Position numbers and translations under genes: made by a program
Shown: piece after piece, positions 28,302-39,865 of the stretch
Layout: the number at the start of each line of letters is the position of its first letter
Numbering within the stretch: position 1 is the first letter of the stretch
Notes under the pieces: generated by a model
Told to the model about the DNA's origin: nothing
The model's database searches: none
What the model saw: only the letters and a program-made list of their open reading frames with translations
From: Pseudoduganella lurida
GTDB lineage: Bacteria; Pseudomonadota; Gammaproteobacteria; Burkholderiales; Burkholderiaceae_D
Assembly (NCBI RefSeq): GCF_007830455.1
Contig: NZ_VLLB01000001.1
Span: forward strand, 1,507,252 to 1,571,251
Length of the DNA stretch: 64,000 bases
Direction: 5' to 3'

Positions 28302-29585
28302 ATGTATTCACACGCGTTTTCGCTATTGTTTGTCGCATTTTTGGTGTTGACGCTGGCCGTCCGCTTCTGGCTGGCGTCGCGTCACATCCGCCATGTGCTG
28401 GCGCACCGCGACCGCGTTCCCGCCGAATTCGCCGCCACGATTCCCCTCTCCGCTCACCAGAAAGCGGCCGACTACACGATCGCCCGCACCAAGTTCGGCA
28501 CGCTGACGATGTTCGTCAACGCGGCCGTGCTGATCGGCTTCACCCTGCTGGGCGGCCTGGAGTGGCTGTCCGTGCAGGTGTTCGGCCTGACGGGTGGCGG
28601 CATGGTCTACCAGCTGGGATTGCTGGCCGCGTTTGCCGCGATCTCGGGCCTGATCGACATCCCGTTCGACTACTACCGCCAGTTCCGCCTGGAGCAGCGC
28701 TTCGGCTTCAACAAGATGACGCCTGCGCTGTTCTTCACCGACATGGTCAAGGGACTGGGCCTGGCCGTCGTCATCGGCCTGCCGCTGGCGTGGGTGCTGC
28801 TGGCGCTGATGGACAAGGCCGGCGCGTTGTGGTGGCTGTACGCGTGGTTCGTGTGGAGCGGTTTCCAGCTGCTGATGATGGTGCTGTTCCCGACCGTTAT
28901 CGCGCCGCTGTTCAACAAGTTCACGCCGCTGGCGGACGACTCGCTGAAGTCGCGCATCGAAGGCCTCATGCAGCGCGTGGGCTTTGCCTCGAAAGGCCTG
29001 TTCGTGATGGACGGCTCGAAGCGCAGCGCGCACGGCAATGCCTACTTCTCCGGCTTCGGGTCCGGCAAGCGCATCGTCTTCTTCGACACGCTGCTGGCGC
29101 GCCTGGCGCCGCAGGAGATCGAGGCGGTCCTGGCCCATGAGCTGGGGCACTTCAAGCTGAAGCACATCGTCAAACGCATCGGCCTGATGTTTCTGGTCTC
29201 GCTGGCGTTCCTGGCGCTGCTCGGCTGGCTGAAGAACCAGGTGTGGTTCTACACGGGCCTGGGCGTTTCGCCGATTCTCGTGCCGGGACAGTCGAACGAT
29301 GCGCTGGCGCTGATCCTGTTCATGCTGGTACTGCCCGTGTTCACGTTCCTGCTCGGCCCCCTCGCCTCCCTCAGCTCGCGCAAGCACGAGTTCGAGGCCG
29401 ATGCGTTCGCCGCGCAGCATACCGATGCGCGCGACCTCGTCACGGCCCTGGTCAAGATGTACGAGGACAATGCGTCGACCCTGACGCCCGATCCCCTGCA
29501 CTCGGCGTTCTACGATTCGCATCCGCCGGCCTCGGTGCGCATCCAGCACCTGAACCTGAACCTGAACGGGCGAGGCATGGCATGA
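28302..29585 (+). CDS. M48 family zinc metallopeptidase (Ste24-like)
   Basis: 427 residues. Multi-helix membrane protein with four or more N-terminal hydrophobic segments, the zinc motif [10 protein letters not shown] near residue 280 and the downstream Glu ligand in [11 protein letters not shown]. It matches the CAAX prenyl protease 1 / Ste24 branch; bacteria lack CAAX prenylation, so a membrane-protein quality-control role is more likely. Its stop overlaps the next start by 4 nt (ATGA), opening an operon of protease, pterin dehydratase and rsgA, a gene order I recognise from beta-proteobacteria. Confidence 0.93.
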   Translation: MYSHAFSLLFVAFLVLTLAVRFWLASRHIRHVLAHRDRVPAEFAATIPLSAHQKAADYTIARTKFGTLTMFVNAAVLIGFTLLGGLEWLSVQVFGLTGGGMVYQLGLLAAFAAISGLIDIPFDYYRQFRLEQRFGFNKMTPALFFTDMVKGLGLAVVIGLPLAWVLLALMDKAGALWWLYAWFVWSGFQLLMMVLFPTVIAPLFNKFTPLADDSLKSRIEGLMQRVGFASKGLFVMDGSKRSAHGNAYFSGFGSGKRIVFFDTLLARLAPQEIEAVLAHELGHFKLKHIVKRIGLMFLVSLAFLALLGWLKNQVWFYTGLGVSPILVPGQSNDALALILFMLVLPVFTFLLGPLASLSSRKHEFEADAFAAQHTDARDLVTALVKMYEDNASTLTPDPLHSAFYDSHPPASVRIQHLNLNLNGRGMA

Positions 29586-29926
29586 TCAGCAGCGCACAGC
29601 AGCTGCGCGAGCAGCACTGTCTCCACTCCACCGTGCCATTGCAGGCGCCCGAAGCGGCCCGCCTGCTGCACCTGCTCGATGGCTGGGCCATCGATGCGGG
29701 ACGCCTGACACGGGCCTTCGGCTTTGCCGACTACTACCAGACGATGTCGTTCGTGAACGCCATCGCCTACATCGCCCACTGCGAGGACCATCATCCGGAA
29801 CTCGTGGTCGGCTACAAGAACTGCGTGGTGCGTTTCGAAACGCACTCCGCTCAAGGACTCACTCTGAACGATTTCATTTGCGCGGCCAAGACGGACGTGC
29901 TGGTACGGGTGGCAGGCCACCCATGA
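29582..29926 (+). CDS. 4a-hydroxytetrahydrobiopterin dehydratase
   Basis: 114 residues of the pterin-4-alpha-carbinolamine dehydratase (PhhB/DCoH) family. The active-site motif is present as [18 protein letters not shown], with the further conserved [12 protein letters not shown]. It dehydrates the 4a-hydroxypterin released by phenylalanine hydroxylase, but no phhA is nearby; in this gene order it travels with rsgA. It overlaps both neighbours by 4 nt. Confidence 0.93.
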   Translation: MISSAQQLREQHCLHSTVPLQAPEAARLLHLLDGWAIDAGRLTRAFGFADYYQTMSFVNAIAYIAHCEDHHPELVVGYKNCVVRFETHSAQGLTLNDFICAAKTDVLVRVAGHP

Positions 29927-30819
29927 AGCAGGCTGCACGCACCGGCATCATCATCGCGGCCCATGGCCGCCACTACCTCGCCGAATCGGAAGGCGCACGG
30001 CTGCAGTGCGTCACGCGCGGCAAGAAGACCAATGTGGCGGTCGGCGACCTCGTCGACCTCACCCTCACCTCGCCCGACCAGGCCGTGATCGACCGCATCC
30101 AGGAGCGCAAGACGCTGCTGTACCGCTCGGACCAGTACAAGTCGAAGCTGCTGGCCGCGAACGTCACGCAGCTGTTCATCGTGGTCGCCACGGAACCCGG
30201 CTACACGGACGACCTGGTGTCCCGTTCCCTCGTCGCCGCCGAGGCGGCAGGCATTGCGGCAAGCCTCATCCTGAACAAGGTGGACGTCACGGAAAACCTG
30301 GCCAGGACGCGCCAGCGCCTGGAGATGTACACGGCGATGGGCTACCCGGTGCACGAGGTCTCCGCCATCGGCCAGCTTGAGCATGCCGTCGCCACGCTGG
30401 CGCCGCTGCTGGCCGGCCAGTCGACCATCCTGATCGGCCAGTCCGGCATGGGCAAGTCGTCGCTGATCAACCTGCTGGTGCCGGGCGCCGACATCGCCAC
30501 CCGCGAGATCTCGGCCGCCCTCGACACCGGCAAGCACACGACAACATTTACGCGCCTGTACCACCTGGCAGGCGACGGCACCGTGATCGACTCGCCCGGC
30601 TTCCAGGAATTCGGCCTGTACCACCTGTCAGAAGGCATGCTGGAGCGCGCCTTCCGCGACTTCCAGCCCTACCTGGGCGGCTGCAAGTACTACAACTGCC
30701 GCCACCTGCAGGAGCCGCAGTGCGCCGTGCTGGAAGCCCTCCGCGAAGGCAAGATCGCCAAGATGCGGCACGAGCTGTACGGCCAGCTGCTGCACGAATC
30801 GGCGCAAACCCTCTACTAG
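29923..30819 (+). CDS. rsgA: Ribosome biogenesis GTPase RsgA
   Basis: 298 residues with the circularly permuted GTPase order typical of YjeQ/RsgA. An OB-fold occupies residues about 1-75, then G4 (LNKVDV), G1 (GQSGMGKSS near residue 180) and G3 (DSPGF). A C-terminal zinc finger has ligands in [14 protein letters not shown]. It matures the 30S subunit. The start overlaps the pterin dehydratase stop by 4 nt. The large sensor kinase gene starts 12 nt downstream and may be read from the same transcript. Confidence 0.96.
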   Translation: MKQAARTGIIIAAHGRHYLAESEGARLQCVTRGKKTNVAVGDLVDLTLTSPDQAVIDRIQERKTLLYRSDQYKSKLLAANVTQLFIVVATEPGYTDDLVSRSLVAAEAAGIAASLILNKVDVTENLARTRQRLEMYTAMGYPVHEVSAIGQLEHAVATLAPLLAGQSTILIGQSGMGKSSLINLLVPGADIATREISAALDTGKHTTTFTRLYHLAGDGTVIDSPGFQEFGLYHLSEGMLERAFRDFQPYLGGCKYYNCRHLQEPQCAVLEALREGKIAKMRHELYGQLLHESAQTLY

Positions 30820-30831
30820 GCAGCCCTGCAC

Positions 30832-33636
30832 ATGGACCTCTTCGCCAGCGACACCGCCGTCACCCATTGGGAAGCGGCCCTGCCGCCGCTGGCGGGAGCG
30901 GCCCGGCTGGACGTGGTGGTGCAACTGGCCTGGCATCTGCGCCAGCGCGACAGCGCGCGTGCGGCCCAGCTGGCCGATGAAGCGGAAACACTGCTGCAGT
31001 CGGCGAACGACGAACAGCGCGAGGCCACTGCGGCGCGCCTGCAGCTGCTGCGCGCGGAGCTGTGCTGGCTAACGGGCGACCTGGAGACGGCGCAGGGGAT
31101 GGCCGATGCGGCGCGCGAGACACTGTGCAGCATTCCCGACGATGCCGGCTGCGCCGATGCGCACTGGCTATGTGCGTGGATCGCCGTCGACCAGGGTGAC
31201 CATGTGCGGCGCGACCAGGAACTGGAACGCTGCGTCGAAGCCGCCCACGCGGCAGGCGACACGGAACGCGCCGCCATCGCCGAGGCGGCCAGCGCACGCT
31301 GGGCCGTGCTGCGCGACCTCGATGCGGCGCGCGCCCGCTGGGGCACGCGCTTCGACCCGGCGGCCATCCGTTCGCCGGCGCTCGACTGCTGGGTAAGCGA
31401 CTATCTCGGCATGTCCGCCAGCCAGGGCAGCGAGTTCGATGCGGCCGCGCGCCACTACCTGCGCACGTACGACGCAGCGCTCGAGACAGGCCAGGTCCGC
31501 ACCGCCATCATCGCCGCCACCAATATCGGCGAAAAATTCTCCATGCTGAACGACCACCACGCCGCACTGGAATGGATGCAGCGCGCGGTGGACACGGCCC
31601 GGCCCCGCGACTGGCCACGCAGCACCGGCGCGGCGCTGCTGCACACGGCCGAAACGCTGCGCCGGCTGGGCCGCCTGGACGCGGCCGACCAGCTGCTGCG
31701 CGAGGCGCTCGACACGCTGCAGCCGTTCGTCAACAGCCGCCTGTTCGCCATCGCGCTGCAATACCTGGGCGACCTGTGCCTGACGCGCGAGGATTACGCC
31801 GGCGCGCTGGACGCCTTCGAACGGCTGTCGGTGCGCGCCGACGTGCTGGAGCAGGCCGATTTCCGCATGGTGGCGCGGCGCGGCCAGGCCCACGCCCTGT
31901 GCTTCCTGGACCGGCCCGCCGAGGCGCTGGTGCTGGCGCGCCAGGCCGTCGACCTGGCCGGCGGCCAGCACAATGCCTACAACCTGGTGGCGGGCCTGCG
32001 CGTGCTGGCACTGATCCACGGCCGCCATCCCCTGCCCGGCCCGCCCGGCATGGCGGAACCGAGCCCGATGCTGCACTACCTGCACCGCGCGCTGGCCACC
32101 GTGACGAAGATCGAGGGCTACACCGTGCCGGGCGAGCTGTACGACGCGCTTGCCGAGGCCTACGCCGGTGCGGACGATTTCCGCGCGGCCTACCGGATGG
32201 CCCATGCGGCCAGCGAAGCGCGCGAAAAAACGCACAGCCAGGAAGCGACCGCGCGCGCCATCGCGATGCAGGTGCACCAGCAGACCGAACAGGCGCGCTC
32301 GGAAGGCCGCCACCACCGCGAACTGGCGCTGCTGGAAGCGCGTCGCGCCGAACTGCTGCAGCAGACCGGCGCCACGCTGGAACGGCTGTCGACGATCGGC
32401 CAGGAAATCACGGCCCACCTGGAAGCCGATGCGGTGTACCGCGTGCTGAACCGCCACGTGCACGCGCTGCTGCCGCTGCACGCGTTCGCGATCGTGCTGC
32501 TCGATGCGGCCGGGAGCGGGCTGGACCTGGTCTTTGGCGTGGCGGACGAGGCGCCGCTGCCGCCCTCGCGCATCGCCCTGGACGATCCGGAATCGCTCAG
32601 TGCACGCTGCGTCCGTGAACGGGCCGAGGTCTGCGTGCACGAACCCTCGCAGCGCCTCGGCTGCGCCGATGCGTGCGGCGACTGCGACAGCGCCCTGTAC
32701 GTGCCGCTGCTGCTGGGCGACCGCGTGCTGGGTGCCGTCACCGTGCAGGCGCGCCAGCCGCATGCGTATGGCGAGCGCGAACGGCTGATCTTCCGCACGC
32801 TGTGCGCCTACGGTGCGATCGCGCTGGACAACGCGCACGCCTACCGGCAGCTGCAGGAAGCGCAGTCGCAGCTGGTGGCGCAGGAAAAGCTGGCGGCCCT
32901 GGGCGCGCTGATGGCCGGCGTGGCCCACGAACTGAACACCCCGATCGGCAACAGCCTGCTGATCGCCAGCACGCTGGAACAGAAGACGCTGGACCTGGAA
33001 GCATCGCTGAACGGCGCGGGCCTGCGCCGCTCCGCCCTGGCCGCCTATATCGCCGATGCGCGCACCGCGTCCGAACTCGTGATGCGCGGCCTGCACAGCG
33101 CCGCCGACCTGGTGGCCAGCTTCAAGCAGGTGGCGGTGGACCGCACCACCGAGCAGCGCCGCCGCTTCCGGCTGCAGCAGGTCACGCACGAGATCGTGGC
33201 GACGATGATGAACCGCATCCGCGCGTCGAGCCACCGCATTGCCTTCGAGGTGCCGGAAACGATCGAACTGGACAGCTATCCCGGCCCGTTCGGCCAGGTC
33301 ATCACCAACTTCATCAACAACGCGCTGCTGCACGCTTTCGACGGCCGCGAAGGCGGCAGCATGCGGCTGACGGCGCTGCCCGCCGCCGACGGCAGGGTCA
33401 GCATCACCTTCGCGGACGATGGCACCGGCATCGCGCCGGACAACCTGTCGCGCATCTTCGACCCGTTCTTCACCACCAAGCTGGGGCAAGGCGGCAGCGG
33501 GCTGGGACTGTCGATCAGCTACAACATCGTCACGGGCCTGCTGGGCGGGCAGATCGCCGTGGCCAGCAGCCGCGCCGGCACCGCATTCACGCTGGAGCTG
33601 CCGCTGGTGGCGCCGCTGGCATCCGACGGCGGCTGA
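30832..33636 (+). CDS. TPR-GAF soluble sensor histidine kinase
   Basis: 934 residues. The first roughly 450 residues are helical TPR-like repeats rich in Ala, Leu and Asp, followed by a coiled coil (about 455-520) and a GAF domain (about 525-680, ending before LDNAHAYRQL). The kinase core has His699 in GVAHELNTPIGN, an unusual Thr-Pro-Ile-Gly after the H box shared with the HWE-distant HisKA group, then NFINNALLHAF, DDGTGIA and GSGLGLSISY. No receiver or membrane segment is present. TPR-GAF kinases of this sort usually respond to cytoplasmic cues, sometimes protein partners. No cognate response regulator is adjacent. Confidence 0.9.
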   Translation: MDLFASDTAVTHWEAALPPLAGAARLDVVVQLAWHLRQRDSARAAQLADEAETLLQSANDEQREATAARLQLLRAELCWLTGDLETAQGMADAARETLCSIPDDAGCADAHWLCAWIAVDQGDHVRRDQELERCVEAAHAAGDTERAAIAEAASARWAVLRDLDAARARWGTRFDPAAIRSPALDCWVSDYLGMSASQGSEFDAAARHYLRTYDAALETGQVRTAIIAATNIGEKFSMLNDHHAALEWMQRAVDTARPRDWPRSTGAALLHTAETLRRLGRLDAADQLLREALDTLQPFVNSRLFAIALQYLGDLCLTREDYAGALDAFERLSVRADVLEQADFRMVARRGQAHALCFLDRPAEALVLARQAVDLAGGQHNAYNLVAGLRVLALIHGRHPLPGPPGMAEPSPMLHYLHRALATVTKIEGYTVPGELYDALAEAYAGADDFRAAYRMAHAASEAREKTHSQEATARAIAMQVHQQTEQARSEGRHHRELALLEARRAELLQQTGATLERLSTIGQEITAHLEADAVYRVLNRHVHALLPLHAFAIVLLDAAGSGLDLVFGVADEAPLPPSRIALDDPESLSARCVRERAEVCVHEPSQRLGCADACGDCDSALYVPLLLGDRVLGAVTVQARQPHAYGERERLIFRTLCAYGAIALDNAHAYRQLQEAQSQLVAQEKLAALGALMAGVAHELNTPIGNSLLIASTLEQKTLDLEASLNGAGLRRSALAAYIADARTASELVMRGLHSAADLVASFKQVAVDRTTEQRRRFRLQQVTHEIVATMMNRIRASSHRIAFEVPETIELDSYPGPFGQVITNFINNALLHAFDGREGGSMRLTALPAADGRVSITFADDGTGIAPDNLSRIFDPFFTTKLGQGGSGLGLSISYNIVTGLLGGQIAVASSRAGTAFTLELPLVAPLASDGG

Positions 33637-33683
33637 CGCGCCCGGACACCGGCCCGCTGCGGTAACCATCCGTCGTGCCCCCG

Positions 33684-33718
33684 TCAAGCTATTAGCGGCA
33701 GGCAAAACCCTCTATAAT
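33684..33718 (+). promoter_or_regulatory. Probable promoter of argF
   Basis: TATAAT at 33713-33718 lies 91 nt before the argF start. No convincing -35 hexamer is seen at 16-18 nt; TCAAGC at 33684 is the nearest resemblance but is too far. No ARG box could be recognised with confidence. Confidence 0.4.
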
Positions 33719-33809
33719 GGTTTGCCAAGCTGGCCAGAATGGCATCCCAGGCGCACGCCTCGACAGCCCGGCGTCTCCGCTCCCGATGCGCCGCAGAACA
33801 GTTGTGAAT

Positions 33810-34736
33810 ATGTCTACTCAAAAAGCGATCAAGCACTACCTGCAGTTTTCCGACTTCTCGCTGGAAGAATACGAATACGTCATCGAGCGCGCGCGCCACA
33901 TCAAGCGCAAGTTCAAGAACTACGAGATCTACCACCCGCTGATCGACCGTACTCTGGTGATGGTGTTCGAGAAGAACTCCACCCGCACCCGCCTGTCCTT
34001 CGAGGCCGGCATGCACCAGCTGGGCGGCGCCGCCATCTACCTGAACACGCGCGACTCGCAGCTGGGCCGCGGCGAACCGGTCGAGGATGCCGGCCAGGTG
34101 ATGTCCCGCATGTGCGACATCATCATGGTGCGCACCTTCGGCCAGGAGATCATCGAGCGCTTCGCCGCCCATTCGCGCGTGCCCGTCATCAACGGGCTGA
34201 CCAACGAGCACCACCCGTGCCAGGTCTTCGCGGACATCTTCACCTACTACGAGCACCGCGGTCCGATCGCCGGCAAGACGGTGGCCTGGATCGGCGATGC
34301 CAACAACATGCTGTACTCGTGGCTGCAGGCCGCCGAGGTGTTCGGCTTCCACGTCAACGTGTCCACGCCGAAGGGCTACGACATGGACATGTCGCTGGTC
34401 TCCACCGAACGCTTCACGTTCTTCGCCAACCCGTCGGACGCGTGCGAAGGCGCGCACCTGGTCAATACCGATGTGTGGACCAGCATGGGCTACGAAGAGG
34501 AAAACGCGGCGCGCCTGAAGGCGTTCGACGGCTGGATCGTCGACTCGGCCAAGATGGCACGGGCCGCGCCGGACGCGCTGTTCATGCACTGCCTGCCTGC
34601 CCACCGCGGCGAGGAAGTGGCGGCGGACGTGATCGACGGCCCGCAGTCGGTGGTGTGGGACGAGGCGGAAAACCGCCTGCACGTGCAGAAGGCGCTGATC
34701 GAGTACCTGACGCTGGGCCGCATCGAAACGAAATAA
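33810..34736 (+). CDS. argF: Ornithine carbamoyltransferase
   Basis: 308 residues, standard length. It joins carbamoyl phosphate and ornithine to citrulline in arginine synthesis. The carbamoyl phosphate motif STRTR (EKNSTRTRLSFE) is near residue 55, and the ornithine-site motif FMHCLPAHRGEE is near residue 265. The start at 33810 is chosen because the sequence MSTQKAIKHYLQF matches the usual N-terminus. It is followed after 48 nt by argG, so the two steps from ornithine to argininosuccinate are paired. Confidence 0.96.
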   Translation: MSTQKAIKHYLQFSDFSLEEYEYVIERARHIKRKFKNYEIYHPLIDRTLVMVFEKNSTRTRLSFEAGMHQLGGAAIYLNTRDSQLGRGEPVEDAGQVMSRMCDIIMVRTFGQEIIERFAAHSRVPVINGLTNEHHPCQVFADIFTYYEHRGPIAGKTVAWIGDANNMLYSWLQAAEVFGFHVNVSTPKGYDMDMSLVSTERFTFFANPSDACEGAHLVNTDVWTSMGYEEENAARLKAFDGWIVDSAKMARAAPDALFMHCLPAHRGEEVAADVIDGPQSVVWDEAENRLHVQKALIEYLTLGRIETK

Positions 34737-34784
34737 ACCGACTAAACGATTTATATTAATCCTACTGTAAGTACTGGAACGAGC

Positions 34785-36017
<1,233 letters not shown>

Positions 36018-36070
36018 GCGGGCAACGCTGTTGACCAGCGCGCTTCGCAAGATGCACGGCTGACGGATGC

Positions 36071-36098
36071 AGGGCTGCCCCACGGGCAGCCCTTTTTA
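36071..36098 (+). terminator. Intrinsic terminator after argG
   Basis: A perfect 10-bp stem (AGGGCTGCCC with GGGCAGCCCT), a 3-nt loop CAC, and a T-tract TTTTTATTT. Confidence 0.93.
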
Positions 36099-36114
36099 TT
36101 TGGGTCCGGTTGAC

Positions 36115-36133
36115 GGGCGAGGCATGCTCGCCC
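36115..36133. promoter_or_regulatory. Inverted repeat upstream of wspA
   Basis: GGGCGAG and CTCGCCC arms of 7 bp flank GCATG, 58 nt before the wspA start. The position suits an operator or a hairpin in the 5' leader. There is no T-tract, so it is unlikely to be a terminator. Its factor is unknown. Confidence 0.45.
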
Positions 36134-36191
36134 TTCCGCCATAAAGTGTTACATTTGGCGCGACACGACCTCTACAAAGTGCGGAGACACG

Positions 36192-38006
36192 ATGATCAAC
36201 AATCTGGGCATCAAGAACAAGCTGTACGCGGGATTCGGCGCCATCCTGGCCATCATCCTGATCCTGCTGGTGCTGGCGTTTAACAACTTCACGCGCCTGT
36301 CCGAGGCCAACGAGTGGGACCGGCACACGATGCAGGTGCTGCACGCGATCGATGGCGTGAGCCTGAACGTGATGGAGGTCCAGACCGAGTCGCGCGGCTA
36401 TTACCTGACCGGCACCGAGAGCCGCCTGGCGCGCGTGCGCAGCCAGGTGGCGCGCATGCCGGCCTCCATCGCTGCGCTGCAGAAGCTGGTCGTCGACAAT
36501 CCCGTGCAGGTGGAACGGGCCCGCAAGCTCGAAACGCTGATCCAGACCTGGGTACGCGACGTGATCGAGATGCAGACGGCAAAGCGCCAGGCGCTCGGCG
36601 ATACGCCCGGTGCCGCCGACACGCTCGGCCACATGCCGCAGTTCCAGCAGGGCAGCCCGGCCGTGACGGCCGTCCACACGGTGCTGGAGGAAGCCCGCGC
36701 CGCGGAAAACCAGCTGCTGGCACAGCGTTCCCAGAACGCCGCCGAGCTCCGCCGCGACATGACGGCCGTGCTGATCGCCGGCGGCGCCGCCTGCGTGCTG
36801 CTGGGACTGGCCATCGTGTTCGTGCTGACGCGCGCCATCATGAACCCGCTGAACAACCTGACGGAAGCCGTGGGCCGCATCGCCGCCGGCGACCGCGGCG
36901 CCCGCGCCCAGGTGATGGCGCAGGATGAACTGGGCCGCGTGTCGCAGGAATTCAACAGCATGGCGCAGGCCATCCAGGACAATATCGAACGCGAACGGGC
37001 CAGCACGGACGACCTGCGCGCGAAGGTCGACTCGCTGCTGGGCGTCGTCACGAAGGCCGCATCCGGCGACCTGACGGGCCGCGTGGAAATCGGCGGCAAC
37101 GATGCGATCGGCCAGCTGGGCCACGGCCTGGCGCGCATGTTCGACAACCTGCGCATCCTGCTCAACAACGTGCAGAAGGCCGGCATCCAGGTCACCACGT
37201 CCGCCACCGAGATCGCCGCCTCCGCCAAGGAACAGGAAGCCACCGGTGTCGAGCAGGCGCAGACGAGCGTCGAGGTGCTGTCGACCACCAAGGAAATCTC
37301 GTCGAACACGTCGCAGCTGCTCAAAACGATGGAAGAAGCCACCTCCGTGGCCGACTACACGACGGCGGCCACCGCCGAAGCGCAGGAAAACCTGCGCCGC
37401 ATGGATGCCACGATGCAGAACATGGTGACCGCCACGGATTCGATCAACGCCAAGCTGGCCGCGCTGTCGGAAAAGGCGTCCAACATCAACAGCGTGCTGA
37501 CGACGATCACCAAGGTGGCCGACCAGACCAACATCCTGTCGCTGAACGCGGCCATCGAAGCGGAAAAGGCCGGTGAAGCGGGCCGGGGCTTCAGTGTCGT
37601 CGCTACCGAGATCCGCCGGCTCGCCGACCAGACCTCCGTCTCGACCTGGGACATCGAGCAGATGGTCAAGGAAATGCAGTCGGCCGTGTCGGCCAGCGTG
37701 ATGGGCATGGACAAGTTCTCCGAAGAGATCCGCCGCAACGTGGGCGAGGTGCGTGCCGTGACGGACCACCTGTCCGGCATGATGGACCAGGTGCGCAAGC
37801 TGGCGCCGCAGTTCGACGCCGTGCTGCAGGGCATGCAGTCGCAGGCCGTGGGCGCGCAGCAGATCACCGAGACGATGATGCAGCTGAACGACGCCACCCA
37901 GCAGACCGTGGAATCGCTGAAGGCCACCAGCGAGGCGGTGCACCAGCTGCAGTACGCGGCCAGCGACCTGCAGTCGTCGGTGGCCACGTTCGCCGTCAAC
38001 GTCTGA
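36192..38006 (+). CDS. wspA: WspA, surface-sensing methyl-accepting protein
   Basis: 604 residues. First membrane helix at about residues 11-31, a helical periplasmic domain to about 188, second helix at about 189-211, HAMP at about 212-265, then a long cytoplasmic signalling hairpin. The tip and its flank ([40 protein letters not shown] near residues 442-495, and [12 protein letters not shown]) match Pseudomonas WspA rather than chemotaxis MCPs. In Pseudomonas the protein senses growth on surfaces and activates WspE. No C-terminal pentapeptide for CheR/CheB tethering is present. It heads a seven-gene operon and follows the argG terminator, so its promoter lies in 36099-36191. Confidence 0.93.
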   Translation: MINNLGIKNKLYAGFGAILAIILILLVLAFNNFTRLSEANEWDRHTMQVLHAIDGVSLNVMEVQTESRGYYLTGTESRLARVRSQVARMPASIAALQKLVVDNPVQVERARKLETLIQTWVRDVIEMQTAKRQALGDTPGAADTLGHMPQFQQGSPAVTAVHTVLEEARAAENQLLAQRSQNAAELRRDMTAVLIAGGAACVLLGLAIVFVLTRAIMNPLNNLTEAVGRIAAGDRGARAQVMAQDELGRVSQEFNSMAQAIQDNIERERASTDDLRAKVDSLLGVVTKAASGDLTGRVEIGGNDAIGQLGHGLARMFDNLRILLNNVQKAGIQVTTSATEIAASAKEQEATGVEQAQTSVEVLSTTKEISSNTSQLLKTMEEATSVADYTTAATAEAQENLRRMDATMQNMVTATDSINAKLAALSEKASNINSVLTTITKVADQTNILSLNAAIEAEKAGEAGRGFSVVATEIRRLADQTSVSTWDIEQMVKEMQSAVSASVMGMDKFSEEIRRNVGEVRAVTDHLSGMMDQVRKLAPQFDAVLQGMQSQAVGAQQITETMMQLNDATQQTVESLKATSEAVHQLQYAASDLQSSVATFAVNV

Positions 38007-38045
38007 GCCGGCGCGGCAAGGAAGGTTCGCCTTGAAGGTCCCGCT

Positions 38046-38516
38046 TTGAAAGTTCTCCTGTTCCATATCGGCGCCGACCGCTACGGCCTGCGCCTGCCGG
38101 CCATCCGCAGCGTGCTGCCGCTGATGGCGCTGAAGGCCCTGCCCGGCACGCCGGACAGCGTGGCCGGCCTGATGAACCTGCACGGCGCGCTGGTGCCCGT
38201 GCTGGACGTGTCGCGCATCGGCGGCAGCGCGCCGGCCGCGCACCGCATGGACACGCGCATCGTGCTGGTCGATTACACCGCTCCCGACGGCAGCACGCAG
38301 GCGCTTGGCCTGATGATGGAGCGGGTGCAGGGCATCCAGGAGGTGGCAGAAGACATCCTGGTGCCGGCCGGTGTGCTGGGTGCGCCGTTCCTGGACCGCG
38401 CGGCGGGTGATGCGGACGGCATCGTGCAGCTGGTGGAACCGGCGCGCATGCTGCCCGAACCCTTGCGCGCGCTGCTGTTCCAGCCCGACGCGGGCGCCGC
38501 GCGGGCACCGCAGTGA
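38046..38516 (+). CDS. wspB: WspB, CheW-like coupling protein
   Basis: 156 residues, a single CheW domain (VLLFHIGADRYGLRLPAI at the start, GLMNLHGALVPVLDV in the middle). The start codon is TTG at 38046; no in-frame ATG lies upstream before stops, and the N-terminal strand would be lost with a later start. It couples WspA to the WspE kinase. The stop overlaps the GTG start of wspC by 4 nt. Confidence 0.9.
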   Translation: MKVLLFHIGADRYGLRLPAIRSVLPLMALKALPGTPDSVAGLMNLHGALVPVLDVSRIGGSAPAAHRMDTRIVLVDYTAPDGSTQALGLMMERVQGIQEVAEDILVPAGVLGAPFLDRAAGDADGIVQLVEPARMLPEPLRALLFQPDAGAARAPQ

Positions 38517-39865
38517 GTAGCAAGACAATGAGCACCACGACCGTGAGCATGCTGCAGCAGCTGCGCGCCGCCACGGGCCTGAACCTGTCGCCCGACACGG
38601 TGGAGCGCGCCGTACGCGAGCGGATGGCGGCCACCGGCATCGCCGACCGCGAGCAGTACCTGCAGGCGGCCGGCGCCGCGGAGCTGGAACAGCTGGTGGA
38701 GCGGGTGGTGGTACCGGAATCGTGGCTGTTCCGCGACCCGCAGGCCTTCGTGGTGGCCGCCGCGTATGCGCGCCGGCGCCTGGAACGGGGCGGCCGCCAG
38801 CTGCTGCGCATGCTGTCGGTGCCCTGCGCCGGCGGCGAGGAACCCTACACGCTGGCGATGGCACTGGTCGATGCGGGCATCCCGCCGGCCGCGTTCGCGA
38901 TCGATGCGATCGACCTCTCGGCCGTGTGCGTGGCGCGCGCCAAGGAGGGGCTGTTCGGCCGCAATGCCTTCCGCAACAAGGACCTGGCCTTCCGCGACCG
39001 CCACTTCACGCAGGAAGACGATGGCCTGTACCGCATCGATCCCGGCCTGCGCCGGCGCGTGCGGGTCCGCCAGGGGAACCTGCTCACCAGCGACATCGCG
39101 GCGCCCGGCACCTACGACGTGGTCTTCTGCCGCAACCTGCTGATCTACTTCGATGCGCCCACCACGGCGGCCGCCATCGGGCGCCTGGCCACGCTGCTGT
39201 CCGACGACGGCGTGCTGCTGGCTGGCTATGCCGAAGTGCCCTCGTTCATGCAGAACGGCTTCACGGCCCTGCCCTACCGCCAGGCCTTCGCGCTGCGCAA
39301 GGCGACCGTGCCGGACGAGGGACCGCAGTTCGGCCTGCCCGTCGAGGGGAGCGAGCCGGCCATCGAACGGCGCCAGGCGCGGCGCACCGTGGTGCAGGCG
39401 GTGTGGCCGGCGGCGGCGCGCGCCAGCGAAAAGGTGGCAGCTGCCGTCACGGCGCCGGCCCGCCCGATCCGGGTGGCACCGGCGGCCGTGCCGCCACTGC
39501 CCCGCGCCGCCGCCGCGCCGCTGGCCAAGGCGCCTGCGTCCGGGCAGACGCTGGACGAGGCGCGCCGCCTGGCCGACGAAGGCCGGCCCGCCGAAGCCGC
39601 CGCCATCTGCCGTACCCTGGTGGCGCGCGAACCGGACAACGCGGACGGCTGGTTCCTGCTTGGCCTGCTGAGCGAGGACACCGATGCGGACGAAGCCCAG
39701 GCCCACCTGCGCCGCTGCATCTACCTGGCGCCCGACCACTACGATGCGCTGTGCCACCTGGCGCTGCTGGCCGGCCAGCGCGGCGACAGCGGCGCCGCGG
39801 CCAGCCTGAAGGCACGGGCCGCACGCGTGTGGCGGCGCCGCCAATCCAACGAGACTGAACCATGA
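38513..39865 (+). CDS. wspC: WspC, CheR methyltransferase with TPR tail
   Basis: 450 residues. The CheR methyltransferase domain spans about residues 10-270 (SVPCAGGEEPYTLAMAL, SAM-site DAIDLSAVCVARAKEG, and FCRNLLIYFD). A Pro/Ala-rich linker at about 290-340 leads to a C-terminal TPR segment at about 345-440. The CheR-TPR fusion is diagnostic for WspC, which methylates WspA. The start is GTG at 38513 overlapping the wspB stop (GTGA); ATG 38528 in frame is an alternative. The stop overlaps wspD by 4 nt. Confidence 0.93.
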   Translation: MSSKTMSTTTVSMLQQLRAATGLNLSPDTVERAVRERMAATGIADREQYLQAAGAAELEQLVERVVVPESWLFRDPQAFVVAAAYARRRLERGGRQLLRMLSVPCAGGEEPYTLAMALVDAGIPPAAFAIDAIDLSAVCVARAKEGLFGRNAFRNKDLAFRDRHFTQEDDGLYRIDPGLRRRVRVRQGNLLTSDIAAPGTYDVVFCRNLLIYFDAPTTAAAIGRLATLLSDDGVLLAGYAEVPSFMQNGFTALPYRQAFALRKATVPDEGPQFGLPVEGSEPAIERRQARRTVVQAVWPAAARASEKVAAAVTAPARPIRVAPAAVPPLPRAAAAPLAKAPASGQTLDEARRLADEGRPAEAAAICRTLVAREPDNADGWFLLGLLSEDTDADEAQAHLRRCIYLAPDHYDALCHLALLAGQRGDSGAAASLKARAARVWRRRQSNETEP

